Shown here piece by piece: positions 1-8,966 of a stretch of 64,000 nt of DNA. The notes beneath the pieces were generated by a model. That model had not been told where the DNA came from and searched no databases. It saw only the letters and a program-made list of their open reading frames with translations. This DNA is from Aliidiomarina soli (GTDB taxonomy: Bacteria; Pseudomonadota; Gammaproteobacteria; Enterobacterales; Alteromonadaceae). Within the stretch, counting starts at the first letter, position 1, and each line of letters starts with the position of its first letter. The position numbers and the translations under genes are program-made. The stretch spans positions 186,001 through 250,000 of the forward strand of contig NZ_PIPO01000006.1 of the NCBI RefSeq assembly GCF_003986975.1, in the 5' to 3' direction.

Positions 1-2
1 AG

Positions 3-1628
3 GGCGGTGACCATATTGTGCTGCGGACGACCCCGGAAACCGTGGATGATGCAGTGATGCTGGTTGGTGCGGTAAACCGCCCGGGCCGCTATGAATGGCA
101 GCCGGGTATGCGCATTAGTGACATGCTGAAAAGTAGTCGCCATGACCTGCTCGAATACGCTGACTTAAGCTATGGCCTGGTGGTTCGTGAAGAGGGCACC
201 CGACGGCGGCTGCAGGTGTGGCAGTTTGACGTGGCCAATGCGATAGAAGGTCAGGCAGAAGATGACCTTGAGCTGAATGAACGTGATTACGTTTTGATTT
301 TCAGTCGTTACCAGACTGAAGAGGAAGAACGGCAGAATATTTCAGATTTGTCACTGACCCAGGACGAGCGTCGCCGAGCCGAACGCCGTCGCAGCCTGGA
401 TGCATATCGCCAAGCCTACATTGAGGGGATGACCCAGGTTAGTACAACTGCCAACAACGGCAGCAGAAACGGCGGAGAAGTGCCGATCCGTGAACTCTTT
501 GGTACCCCGGACGATGACGATGCCATCAGCCCGGATGAGCTGGCTGAATACTCGCGCGACCGTATGCTGGAACCACTGATGCAACGCCTGCAACGCCAGC
601 GCACTGAGCGCGGTAACACGCCGTTCGTTTATGTGGCCGGTGAGGTAAACCACCCGGGCGTCTATCCGCTGGTGCAAAATGCAACAGCACGACGGCTGGT
701 GGCTGCTGCTGGTGGTCTGCGTGATTCTGCTTATCTGCAGCGTGCAGAAATCACCCGGATTAACCTGGACGCTGGTGAAGCAGAAACTGAATACAAAGCC
801 TTTGATCTGATGGATGTGATTCTGGGCAACCGCGATATTGAACTGCAGGGGCGTGACCGATTAAACGTCTTGAGCATTCCTGAGTGGCAGAACACCTATG
901 AGGTTACTTTGCGCGGTGAGGTTAGGTTCCCAGGGACTTATGCCATTCGCCGTGGCGAGGACTTAAGCGCTTTGATTGAGCGCGCCGGTGGTTTTACGGA
1001 CTTTGCCTTTCTGGAAGGGGCAGTATTTACCCGTCAAGAGTTAAGAGAGCAGGAACGCCGCCGGATGACCATGCTGGCTGAAGAGCTGCAGCGTGAGATT
1101 GCCAGCAATTCGATTACTGGCACCGGGGGCAGTAACCAAAGCTATGACCAGATGCGGACCTTGCTGGCGGACTTAATGTCTGTTGAACCAGTAGGTCGCT
1201 TGATTGTTGACCTGCCGCGAATTCTTAACGGTCAAAGCCAGGCGGGCGACATCCAGTTGAAAGACGGGGATGTGCTGCATGTGCCGTCGCGGATGGACTC
1301 GATCAGCATTATGGGTGAAGTACAGATGGCAACATCGTACCGCTTTGACCGTGACCTGACTGTGACTGATTACATTAATATGAGTGGTGGTACCAAGCAA
1401 AAAGCAGATACCGATCGCATCTATGTAGTGCGGGCAAACGGGTCGCTTGAACCGCACCGTCAGCGCCGTGGCTGGTTCAGCACCAGTGGCTCAGCGCAGC
1501 TGAGACCAGGTGACGCAATTGTTGTACCGCTGGATACCACCTATACCGAGAACCTCGAATTGTGGTCACAGGTGACTAGCATTATTTATAACTCGGCGGT
1601 TGCTCTTGCTGCTATCAATGGTATTTAA
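3..1628 (+). CDS. SLBB-domain polysaccharide export protein, 5' end cut by the window edge
   Basis: The reading frame is open to the first base of the window, so the true start and signal peptide lie upstream; 541 residues are visible. Four SLBB (beta-grasp) units can be read, each with a G-x-V-x-x-P-G-x-Y-like core, near visible residues 17, 209, 301 and 434 (for example VGAVNRPGRYEW and AGEVNHPGVYPL). An acidic linker separates the first and second. The tail ends in a hydrophobic stretch rich in A, V and I. Multi-SLBB proteins of this kind are outer-membrane or periplasmic parts of capsule and exopolysaccharide export (Wza/OtnA-like). The Wzi-like and Yjb/Gfc genes that follow on the same strand support this. 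The exact family cannot be fixed without the N-terminal half. Confidence 0.85.
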   Translation, partial: GGDHIVLRTTPETVDDAVMLVGAVNRPGRYEWQPGMRISDMLKSSRHDLLEYADLSYGLVVREEGTRRRLQVWQFDVANAIEGQAEDDLELNERDYVLIFSRYQTEEEERQNISDLSLTQDERRRAERRRSLDAYRQAYIEGMTQVSTTANNGSRNGGEVPIRELFGTPDDDDAISPDELAEYSRDRMLEPLMQRLQRQRTERGNTPFVYVAGEVNHPGVYPLVQNATARRLVAAAGGLRDSAYLQRAEITRINLDAGEAETEYKAFDLMDVILGNRDIELQGRDRLNVLSIPEWQNTYEVTLRGEVRFPGTYAIRRGEDLSALIERAGGFTDFAFLEGAVFTRQELREQERRRMTMLAEELQREIASNSITGTGGSNQSYDQMRTLLADLMSVEPVGRLIVDLPRILNGQSQAGDIQLKDGDVLHVPSRMDSISIMGEVQMATSYRFDRDLTVTDYINMSGGTKQKADTDRIYVVRANGSLEPHRQRRGWFSTSGSAQLRPGDAIVVPLDTTYTENLELWSQVTSIIYNSAVALAAINGI

Positions 1629-1692
1629 GCGGCCTGGCTTTGTTAGTCAGAATGGCAGTAAGTATGTTAGTGGTTGAGGCAGGGATTGTCCT

Positions 1693-3141
1693 ATGAAGTT
1701 CGCTCGTAATGGGTTGATGGCTGTTATACTCGCAGGCCTGAGCGGCAGTTTTTCTGCCCACGCCGGGCCCTGGATTGACGCTGACGATGTCTATTTGCGC
1801 GCCAGTATTCAGCAATTGGCGGACGCCGGCTTTTTACGTGGCCATGTGACGACCTACCCCCTGATGTGGAGTGGCATTGCCCGTGATATGAGCGAGATTG
1901 ACGTTAGCTGGCTAACGGCCGATCAGACGCTTGCTTATTATCGCATTCGCTCGGCGTTGCAGTTCGCTCAGCAGCCGCGTGTTAACGGGATTAAGCTGAG
2001 CGCCAACAGTGACGAATATCGCCAGCAGAGTTTTGCTGATACCTACCGTGAAAACGGCGCATTGCAATTTTCACGCACCTTCGTCAATGCGCACAGTGCG
2101 GCACGACTGCGCACCAGCTTTCGGGCTGGCAGCAGTGATGGTAAAGACTATGCCTTTGAGGGCAGTTACCTCGCTACGACTCTGGGTAATTGGGCGATAA
2201 GCATAGACCAGATGCCGATCTGGTGGGGCCCGGGGCAGGATAGTGCATTGGCTTTGTCCACCAATGCGCAACCGATTCAGGCGCTGCGCATGAACCGGTT
2301 GCAGGATGACCCTTTTCAGTTGCCCGTTTTAAACTGGGCCGGACACTGGCATGCGACGGCCTTTATCGGGCGTACTCAGTCCGCTGGTCCCTTGGGTGAT
2401 AACGAAATAGCCGGGGCGCGGTTAACCACACGTCCGTTTTCAGCCTTGCAGCTGGGGATGAGTTATACCCAACAATGGGGCGGCTCTGGTGGGAATTTCG
2501 CTGGAAGTTCCGGTGCAGACAGCGATGTTGATTACGGTCAGCAGCGCAATCAATTAGTCGCTGCTGATGCACGCATTGCACTGCCTTATGCAGTGGCGCT
2601 TTATGGCGAAGTGGCGCGACGGGCAGGCGATTCAAAACAGGTGTCTGACGCGGCCATGCTGTTTGGGGTAGACCATTACCTGACCTTTAGCGATAATTTA
2701 CACCAGTTGTTCCTTGAATACGCGGACGTGCCCGCCTACTTTTATGATGACGAGGTTGACCCGCAGGGCTATCGTCGCTGGCAGGCAAGTATGGGAGCAG
2801 GGCAGGATCAGGACGTGAGTTCAATAAGCCTGGGTTACCGCTTTCAGCAGGCTGACGGCACTTCCTGGCGGATTACGCTACGGCAACAGGATTTTGGTTA
2901 CAGCAATCGCTTAATGGCGGTGCAACATGCGGAACAGAGTACAGTTGCCAACGATATGTTTGAAGTAAATCGACAGCAACTTGATATTAGTTACCAGACG
3001 GCACTAGGCGAGACTTTATTTACCCTTGCTGGTACCTTTTCGCGGGATGAGATTAAGACCCGCGCCAGCGCTGCCGATAACCTGATTGCTACTACTGAAA
3101 ACGACTTAACTATGCGTGCTGCATGGGAATTTCGCTTCTAA
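1693..3141 (+). CDS. Capsule assembly Wzi-family outer-membrane protein
   Basis: 482 residues starting at the ATG at 1693, with a purine-rich AGGGA upstream. The N-terminus is a clear Sec signal (MKFARNGLMAVILAGLSG, cleavage probably after AHA near residue 24). The mature part alternates short polar and aromatic strands and ends in AAWEFRF, with a terminal Phe as expected of an outer-membrane beta-barrel. The conserved-looking block WAISIDQMPIWWGPGQDSAL near residue 170 is typical of the Wzi/capsule-assembly barrel family. Wzi is a lectin-like barrel that anchors polysaccharide to the cell surface. The gene lies 64 bases after the SLBB export gene and is probably co-transcribed. The family call is firm; the substrate is unknown. 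Confidence 0.8.
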   Translation: MKFARNGLMAVILAGLSGSFSAHAGPWIDADDVYLRASIQQLADAGFLRGHVTTYPLMWSGIARDMSEIDVSWLTADQTLAYYRIRSALQFAQQPRVNGIKLSANSDEYRQQSFADTYRENGALQFSRTFVNAHSAARLRTSFRAGSSDGKDYAFEGSYLATTLGNWAISIDQMPIWWGPGQDSALALSTNAQPIQALRMNRLQDDPFQLPVLNWAGHWHATAFIGRTQSAGPLGDNEIAGARLTTRPFSALQLGMSYTQQWGGSGGNFAGSSGADSDVDYGQQRNQLVAADARIALPYAVALYGEVARRAGDSKQVSDAAMLFGVDHYLTFSDNLHQLFLEYADVPAYFYDDEVDPQGYRRWQASMGAGQDQDVSSISLGYRFQQADGTSWRITLRQQDFGYSNRLMAVQHAEQSTVANDMFEVNRQQLDISYQTALGETLFTLAGTFSRDEIKTRASAADNLIATTENDLTMRAAWEFRF

Positions 3142-3182
3142 TACCTTCTTTGAAAGCGTTAGAAGGCCTTATTAAAAAAAGG

Positions 3183-3211
3183 TTGATCTTTTTGGGGTAG
3201 CCCCATAGTAT
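3183..3211 (+). promoter_or_regulatory. Candidate sigma-70 promoter for the YjbE-like gene
   Basis: TTGATC at 3183-3188 and TAGTAT at 3206-3211 are separated by exactly 17 bases. Each hexamer matches four of six consensus positions. Transcription would start near 3218, giving a leader of about 110 bases before the ATG at 3328. It is the best match in this 170-base intergenic gap, but it was found by eye only. Confidence 0.4.
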
Positions 3212-3327
3212 GAGTGCTAGTTGTTTATGAATCGATCGGATTTTGGCTCACTGGATGAGTTCAAGGTCCACACGGTAAGTAATCAGCGATACATGTATCT
3301 GTAATCTCTAGAGTGAGGTATTTAAAT

Positions 3328-3606
3328 ATGAAAAAATTATCAATTGCAGTTGCTGCTGCATTAGGTCTGGCAATGAGCCCAGTTATGGCTCAAGATGCTG
3401 GTACAGCTGGTGACGAAGCCGCTACTTCTGGTACTGGTGGTCTGAGCACTACTGCGATGGTTGCTATCGGTGCCGGTGCAGTTGTTGCTGTTGCGGTTTT
3501 AGCTGACAGCTCTTCTGACGAAGAAGACACTACAAATCCAAACCCACCGACTACTCCTACGAGCCCTACAGCGCCTACAGCGCCTACAGCTCCAACTGCT
3601 GGCTAA
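3328..3606 (+). CDS. Small secreted YjbE-like protein of the exopolysaccharide locus
   Basis: 92 residues from the ATG at 3328, chosen because GAGTGAGG sits about nine bases upstream; an in-frame GTG at 3313 has no such site. A signal peptide (MKKLSIAVAAALGLAMSPVMA) is followed by a short acidic, Ser/Thr/Gly-rich part, a hydrophobic Ala/Val/Gly segment, an acidic patch and a proline-threonine tail with the triplet TAP repeated. Composition and position directly before yjbF and yjbH homologues match YjbE, the small first product of the yjbEFGH exopolysaccharide operon of E. coli. Sequence similarity in such low-complexity proteins is weak, so the call rests mainly on context. A strong terminator follows, suggesting this gene is made in excess over the ones after it. 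Confidence 0.6.
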   Translation: MKKLSIAVAAALGLAMSPVMAQDAGTAGDEAATSGTGGLSTTAMVAIGAGAVVAVAVLADSSSDEEDTTNPNPPTTPTSPTAPTAPTAPTAG

Positions 3607-3643
3607 TTTATTAGTTAAGCACGAGTGTCGTGTCAGTTAGACA

Positions 3644-3670
3644 AATACCGCCCTCGGGCGGTATTTTATT
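3644..3670 (+). terminator. Rho-independent terminator after the YjbE-like gene
   Basis: ATACCGCCC (3645-3653) pairs perfectly with GGGCGGTAT (3656-3664), followed by TTTATT. It sits between the small secreted protein gene and yjbF, so it probably limits read-through into the downstream genes. Confidence 0.85.
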
Positions 3671-3742
3671 TTCCGGCCTTGAATATTGGCTACGATAATT
3701 AGAACACTCGTAACTTTGGCACCCATAACTTTGGCAAAAATA

Positions 3743-4468
3743 ATGCGATACCCAGTTCTTCAGCTTGCGTTTGCGTTTTTCCTTACCCTGACAGTTACCT
3801 CCTGCACTGCCGTTTTTTCTGATGTTTATGCAACCTGGGATTATGCAACCCAGCAGCAGGACGATGCGACCTTGTCGGCCGATGAAATTGAGGCTTTTCC
3901 CTATACTGCCGTTTACGTAAGACGAGGGCAAAGCCCGCGTGCACTGGTGGTGCTTGGTTATATTGATGGCCAGGACGAACTTGCCAATTACAGCTGGGTG
4001 ACGGCAGATGCCGAAACGCTGGTAACACGCCATGGCAGACTGATTAAAACTAGTGAAATTGAGCCGGAACTGATTGGCCGTTCTGGTTTAGCTGCTGACC
4101 CCTTGCGTTGTATACAGCGACAACTTGCTCATTCCGGGTTCACCTCGTCGAGTACAGAATGCGAGGTGCAGTGGCGTTCTGAACTAGACCTTGAAGAGCA
4201 GGGCAAGCCGTATTCGATAGAAGTGACCAGCGAATTTAGTATGGGCGCGGTTGAACGGCTTAGCCTTCCTTTTGGTGAGGTTAGCGCCATACGCGTTACC
4301 GAAACTCAGACGTTTGCGTCCTCTGAAGTAGGCCCCCAACAAAGGCAAGAGAATGTATTCTGGCTTGAAGCAGATGGTCATGTGGTGAAAAGTATTCAAT
4401 ATTTCGCTCCAAAGCAGAGCCCTGTCGAGATAAGTCAGGTGAAATGGGTGGGTCGTAGTTATGAATAA
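3743..4468 (+). CDS. yjbF: YjbF/GfcB-family lipoprotein
   Basis: 241 residues from the ATG at 3743. A TTG at 3686 in the same frame would add 19 residues before the signal sequence and is less likely. The signal peptide MRYPVLQLAFAFFLTLTVTSC ends in a lipobox with Cys21, so the protein should be lipidated. The mature part contains ADEIEAFPYTAVYVRRG and then SWVTADAETLVTRHGRLIKT, which closely matches the YjbF/GfcB group-4 capsule lipoprotein signature. It lies upstream of and overlaps the GfcC-GfcD-like gene by 8 bases, indicating translational coupling. Its precise biochemical role is not known; family members are needed for exopolysaccharide or group 4 capsule production. Confidence 0.85.
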   Translation: MRYPVLQLAFAFFLTLTVTSCTAVFSDVYATWDYATQQQDDATLSADEIEAFPYTAVYVRRGQSPRALVVLGYIDGQDELANYSWVTADAETLVTRHGRLIKTSEIEPELIGRSGLAADPLRCIQRQLAHSGFTSSSTECEVQWRSELDLEEQGKPYSIEVTSEFSMGAVERLSLPFGEVSAIRVTETQTFASSEVGPQQRQENVFWLEADGHVVKSIQYFAPKQSPVEISQVKWVGRSYE

Positions 4469-7400
4469 GGACGTTATGGGTTATTTATTGACTACCCCGC
4501 GAATGGTTGGAACCCTACTGACATTAGCGGTGGTCAACCTGGCTGGTGGGTTTCAACCGGCCCACGCTGATGAAGGTAGTGAAGAACGCCGCGAGGGCAG
4601 CACAAGTCAGCAAGTTACTGTGCATGTGATTCCTTTGGAGCAAAAAGGACTGGGGCAAGAAAGACCAGGGCAAGAGGGTTTTGAATTCAGCTGGGAGCAG
4701 CCCATTCGTCTGCGTCATGTAATGACACATGCGCTGTCAAATGCACAGCAATTGGGCCAGATAGATGACGTTTACTGGCCAGCGGCACGGCTGGTTGATA
4801 CCACAGGGCGCAGTGAGCTACTTGAACGACAACAGACTGCTGCAGATCAACTTGGCCAGCTAGCGAGCTACTGGGAACATCGTGGGCACGCAAAACGTAC
4901 TGAGTTGGCGCAAGCGCTAAGGGAGCAAGTACTTGGCTGGCGACTGGGGTACCAGCCATTTCCAGAGCTGGATTTTGAGCGTTCACGACAGACTATAGAT
5001 GCAAACCCGTTGCTGCACCCCGGCCGATACCAGCTGATGTTACCTCAACGTCCGCGCAACGTTGCTGTGTACGGGGCGTCCTCTGGTCATCACTTACCTT
5101 TTGTTAGTGGACAAACGGTTCGTGGTTATATGCAGGCGTTGGCGGATAACGACCACTTGCTGGCGGGTCATGATCGGGAGCACGTAATTGCGATTGGAGT
5201 GTCCGCAGAAAATCGTGTGCTGCCGTGGAGCTATTTCAATGCGGCTGGGGACGAACTGCGAGCTGGTGAGTTACTTTGGGTCAGCCCTGACTCAGGCTTA
5301 TTTCCACGAAAGTACCGAGAGCTGGAGACTGAACTGACGTCGCTGCTCAAGCATTGGATTGGTGACAACAGCAACGGTACCAACATAGATAGCGATGATG
5401 AACGCTTGAACGATACTACTCAGAGCTCACGGTTTGACCAGCTCATGCAGCCACCTGGCTACTCAAATTGGGAGCGGCAGGATTTGACCCCAACACGCAA
5501 CCATTATGGAGGCGTCGGCCTGTTGCAGACTTCGACCGCGCGGATGGCCCCTGAGGGTGAAACGGTATTGATGTATGCGGATATGCAAGAGTATCGCCGT
5601 TATACGGTCAGCATGCAGGTACTGTCCTGGTTAGAAGCCTCAGCATTTTACACGCGGATTCCGAATAGACTGTATAGCCCAAATCCTGACTTTAGCGGTG
5701 ATAGTGTACTCACTGATAAAGGCTTTGATATTAAATTCCGGTTGCGTGAAGAGTCATACTGGTTCCCAGCACTGGCGTTGGGGTTGCGCGATTTTGCCGG
5801 GACAGGTCTTTTCGATGGCGAGTATCTGGTAGCCAATAAACGTTTTGGGGCTTTTGATTTCAGTCTGGGACTAGGTTTTGGTCGAGAAGGGGCCAGGAAT
5901 ACTATTGATAATCCGTTTTGTGAATTACGGGATAGTTTTTGTTCCCGGCCTAATCAAACATCAGGAACAGGCAGCCAGTTAGAGTTTGATCGCTATTTTA
6001 AAGGACCAGCATCGCTGTTTGGCGGGGTTGAATACCAGACTCCGTGGGATCCGTTGCGGATAAAGGTCGAGTACAACGGCAACGACTATTCCCGCGACCA
6101 GGCTGGTGTCCGAATTGATGCAAGCAACCCATGGAATTTCGGTGTCAGCTATCGACCTTACGACTGGCTGGATACTCAGTTTAGTTACGAACGTGGCGAT
6201 ACCTTTATGTTTAACGTGGTGTTGCGGACAAACTTCAATACGATGCGCCAGGTACGGGTGGAGGAGCCTCGGGTGAGCCCCGATGAGGAGCGGCCAGCGA
6301 GCCTGGATGAAGTTGACTGGGCGGATGTTTCCTGGCGTTTCCGCCGGCATGGAACACTTTCTGACCCGCGTATTTTAGTGTCTGGCGATGACACAGTGCG
6401 GGTTAGTTCTCACCCTGGACGGTATCGTGACCCTAACGAGCTTTTAGACCGCAGTGCACGCATTCTGGCGGATGAAATGCCGGAATCGGTTGAACACTAC
6501 GAATTTGAGCTAAAAGCGGCTAACCAGCCGGTTCTGCTGGCACAGGTTGATGCAGAACCGTTCCGCCGCCGCATTATGAACGAGGATGCAGATAAAAGCC
6601 CGGACGAAACTGCTGAGTTGTTTACCCGCTCAACGCCTGAAATGGAACTTGATGATTATGAATGGGCGCACAACTTTGAGCGTTCTAATCGCATTGGTTA
6701 CGGTCTGAACCCGTTTTTTAAACAAGATTTCGGTGCACCGGAAACTTTCCATTTCTACCAATTGGGGGTGAAAGCCTTTGCGGCGACTTGGCTGACCGAT
6801 AACATTAATGTATTTGGTGAGATGGGTATTAATATCGCTAACAACTACGACAAGTTCAATTTTGAGCGTGACCCATTTGACTTGCCGTTGCCGCGAGTGC
6901 GGACAGACTTCCGTTTGCATTCGAATAATGATGCGTGGGTTGATAGCCTGCAGCTGACCTACTTTAAACGGTTAACTGAAAATACTTATGGCGCCGTGTA
7001 TGGTGGGTACTTAGAGCGCTTCTTCAGTGGCGTGGGTGCGGAGTGGTTGTATCGGCGGGTGGATTCGCCGTGGGCATTTGGTTTTAACATAAACCGGGTT
7101 CGCCAGCGTGACTATGAAGGATGGTTTGACCATCTTGAGTATGAGACCACCACCGGCCACGTGAGCCTAGTGTATCAAATGCCGTGGTTAGAGGATTCGA
7201 TGTTACGTCTGGACGTGGGACGCTTCCTGGCTGGCGATGATGGTGTTGGAATTACCTTTAATCGTCGTTTTGATTCGGGTGTTGTTGTCGCCGCTTATGC
7301 TAGCTTCACCAACGTGTCGAGTGAAGATTACGGCGAAGGTAGCTTCACGCACGGTTTCTCAATATCGATACCTTTTGATTTGATCGGAGTACGTCCTACC

Positions 7401-7517
7401 CGACAGCGGGTTAGTGTCAGCTGGTCACCGATGTCACGAGATGGCGGTCAGCCACTATGGCGGCGCACCGACCTGGTTGGCTATACGGACGATCGAAACC
7501 CGTTCTACCATAGATAA
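4461..7517 (+). CDS. Fused GfcC/YjbG-like and GfcD/YjbH-like polysaccharide export protein
   Basis: 1018 residues. A signal peptide at the N-terminus probably ends after AHA near residue 36. Residues of about 70-310 resemble GfcC/YjbG: a helical segment (LLERQQTAADQLGQL and following), then a beta-grasp-like part with RPRNVAVYGASSG and a closing block WSYFNAAGDELRAGELLWV. From about residue 330 to the end it resembles YjbH/GfcD, a long protein predicted to form an outer-membrane barrel (GGVGLLQTSTARMAPEGE, then many aromatic strands). In E. coli these are two adjacent genes; here they are one frame with no internal stop. The gene closes the operon and is followed by a strong terminator. Family assignment is by motif memory; the domain boundaries are approximate. 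Confidence 0.75.
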   Translation: MNKDVMGYLLTTPRMVGTLLTLAVVNLAGGFQPAHADEGSEERREGSTSQQVTVHVIPLEQKGLGQERPGQEGFEFSWEQPIRLRHVMTHALSNAQQLGQIDDVYWPAARLVDTTGRSELLERQQTAADQLGQLASYWEHRGHAKRTELAQALREQVLGWRLGYQPFPELDFERSRQTIDANPLLHPGRYQLMLPQRPRNVAVYGASSGHHLPFVSGQTVRGYMQALADNDHLLAGHDREHVIAIGVSAENRVLPWSYFNAAGDELRAGELLWVSPDSGLFPRKYRELETELTSLLKHWIGDNSNGTNIDSDDERLNDTTQSSRFDQLMQPPGYSNWERQDLTPTRNHYGGVGLLQTSTARMAPEGETVLMYADMQEYRRYTVSMQVLSWLEASAFYTRIPNRLYSPNPDFSGDSVLTDKGFDIKFRLREESYWFPALALGLRDFAGTGLFDGEYLVANKRFGAFDFSLGLGFGREGARNTIDNPFCELRDSFCSRPNQTSGTGSQLEFDRYFKGPASLFGGVEYQTPWDPLRIKVEYNGNDYSRDQAGVRIDASNPWNFGVSYRPYDWLDTQFSYERGDTFMFNVVLRTNFNTMRQVRVEEPRVSPDEERPASLDEVDWADVSWRFRRHGTLSDPRILVSGDDTVRVSSHPGRYRDPNELLDRSARILADEMPESVEHYEFELKAANQPVLLAQVDAEPFRRRIMNEDADKSPDETAELFTRSTPEMELDDYEWAHNFERSNRIGYGLNPFFKQDFGAPETFHFYQLGVKAFAATWLTDNINVFGEMGINIANNYDKFNFERDPFDLPLPRVRTDFRLHSNNDAWVDSLQLTYFKRLTENTYGAVYGGYLERFFSGVGAEWLYRRVDSPWAFGFNINRVRQRDYEGWFDHLEYETTTGHVSLVYQMPWLEDSMLRLDVGRFLAGDDGVGITFNRRFDSGVVVAAYASFTNVSSEDYGEGSFTHGFSISIPFDLIGVRPTRQRVSVSWSPMSRDGGQPLWRRTDLVGYTDDRNPFYHR

Positions 7518-7536
7518 AACGCCTTCTGGCGCAAGT

Positions 7537-7577
7537 TAAAACCCGCTTCAGCTCTTCGGCTGAGGCGGGTTTTTTGT
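7537..7577 (+). terminator. Rho-independent terminator closing the exopolysaccharide operon
   Basis: AAAACCCGC-TTCAGC pairs with GCTGA-GGCGGGTTTT around the loop TCTTCG, followed by a run of six T. It begins about 20 bases after the stop codon. Confidence 0.9.
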
Positions 7578-7763
7578 ATCTATAGCTTAGCTGACCGTTG
7601 GGTAGGCAAAGACCGCGATAGCTTAATACCCTCCCGGGGAAAATTAAATGTGTACAGTTTTTAAACATTATGTTAACAGTTATATGTCGATTGGATGTAG
7701 AGGTAGGTGCCGCGACGGTGCTTTTTAAGTCGACGATTTTCTTAATTTTAGAGGGATTTTTTT

Positions 7764-8876
7764 ATGAAAATTTTAACCAGCGCAGTACTTACCGCTTTAC
7801 TTTCAACATACACGGCCGCAGCTTCGGATATCGACTTGCGGCAAATTGATTATCCGATCGAAAAAAGCGACGGGGAGATTGGTTTAGTTCCTATTACGGT
7901 TGAGGTAGTAAACGGATTCGCACTTTGGGAAGGTGATATTCTCGTCGGGTATCTTGATGATAACGGGAATATAAAGCTATACGGTTCGGAGTTCGAGACT
8001 AAGGAAGGGGAGGGTGACGTTGCAGTACAAAATGTTATTCGAACTAATTACCGATGGACTAATGGGGTTGTGTATTATCAAATTGCCCCGAGCCTTTCAG
8101 CTTACCAGTCGTCTATTACTGCCGGCATGGCGCGGATTAGTTCTGTCAGCGGTGTACGCTTTGTTCCTCGTACTACGCAGGCAAACTACGTAACTATTAA
8201 CGACGCTGACCCCTCGCGATGTTTTGCAACTACTGGTATGAGAGGTGGGCAGCAATTTATGAATCTACCGCCCTCCTGTATGACTGAGCGAACTATTACG
8301 CACGAACTACTTCATGTCCTTGGGTTCCGGCACACTCATTCTCGTAGTGATCGGGAGCAGCATATCGTTGTTCATGAGGAAAACATTATACCGGCGAGAA
8401 TTAGTAACTTTGATATCATCGATAACGCCTCTCATACTGACTCTGGTCCGTACGATTATCGTTCAATCATGCATTATTTTTCACATTCCTTTAGCCGAAA
8501 CGGCTCTCGTACCATTTCGCGCATAGATAACCCGAGTGGTCCTATTGGGGGGAATGTAATGACCTCGAATGATAAAGCATCATTAGTCAGCATGTACGAC
8601 CGATTTCAGACAGTGAATCTGAATGCTCAAAGCTTTTATTGTCAGGGGCAAGCCCGGCTGAGTTGGTCAGAAGCGGCAGCAGCAGACGCTTATCGTGTGC
8701 AACGACGTGTCTCTTATGGTTCGTGGGGCAATATCGGTGGGCTACTTACAAGCCGAAGTTTACAGGTGAATGCGTCAGCTAGCGCTGATTATCGCATTGC
8801 AGCCTGCGACTCGGATGGGTACTGTGAGCCTGTTTCCAATACTGTACACGTCAACTATTACCCGGTGTGTATGTAA
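7764..8876 (+). CDS. Secreted astacin-like (M12A) zinc metalloprotease
   Basis: 370 residues with a short signal peptide (MKILTSAVLTALLSTYTAAA). The catalytic signature begins at His180: H-E-L-L-H-V-L-G-F-R-H, then T-H-S-R-S-D-R-E, matching the astacin pattern HExxHxxGFxHExxRxDR except that the family's Glu after the third zinc ligand is replaced by Thr191-His192. The Met-turn SIMHY is present with Met236, and its Tyr is the usual fifth ligand. Residues of about 95-285 are therefore the protease domain, preceded by a likely propeptide. The last 85 residues look like a small fibronectin-III-type domain with four Cys. The region looks more AT-rich than its neighbours, and terminators on both sides make it a single-gene unit. 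It probably digests extracellular protein. Confidence 0.8.
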   Translation: MKILTSAVLTALLSTYTAAASDIDLRQIDYPIEKSDGEIGLVPITVEVVNGFALWEGDILVGYLDDNGNIKLYGSEFETKEGEGDVAVQNVIRTNYRWTNGVVYYQIAPSLSAYQSSITAGMARISSVSGVRFVPRTTQANYVTINDADPSRCFATTGMRGGQQFMNLPPSCMTERTITHELLHVLGFRHTHSRSDREQHIVVHEENIIPARISNFDIIDNASHTDSGPYDYRSIMHYFSHSFSRNGSRTISRIDNPSGPIGGNVMTSNDKASLVSMYDRFQTVNLNAQSFYCQGQARLSWSEAAAADAYRVQRRVSYGSWGNIGGLLTSRSLQVNASASADYRIAACDSDGYCEPVSNTVHVNYYPVCM

Positions 8877-8888
8877 TTTCGCTGAAAC

Positions 8889-8930
8889 AAAAAAAAGCCC
8901 CTGGTAGCAATACCAGGGGCTTTTTGTTAT
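8889..8930. terminator. Bidirectional Rho-independent terminator
   Basis: AAAAAGCCCCTGGTA pairs with TACCAGGGGCTTTTT around the loop GCAA. Runs of A on the left and T on the right let it serve both the astacin gene (plus) and the metalloprotease gene that ends at 8967 (minus). Confidence 0.9.
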
Positions 8931-8966
8931 TTCGACTGACGTTATGTCATGTCTTTAAGCTAACTA

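Noticed and set aside
3700-3740. Direct repeat TAACTTTGGCA before yjbF
   Set aside because: Two copies only, in the short leader; could be chance, and no regulator can be named.
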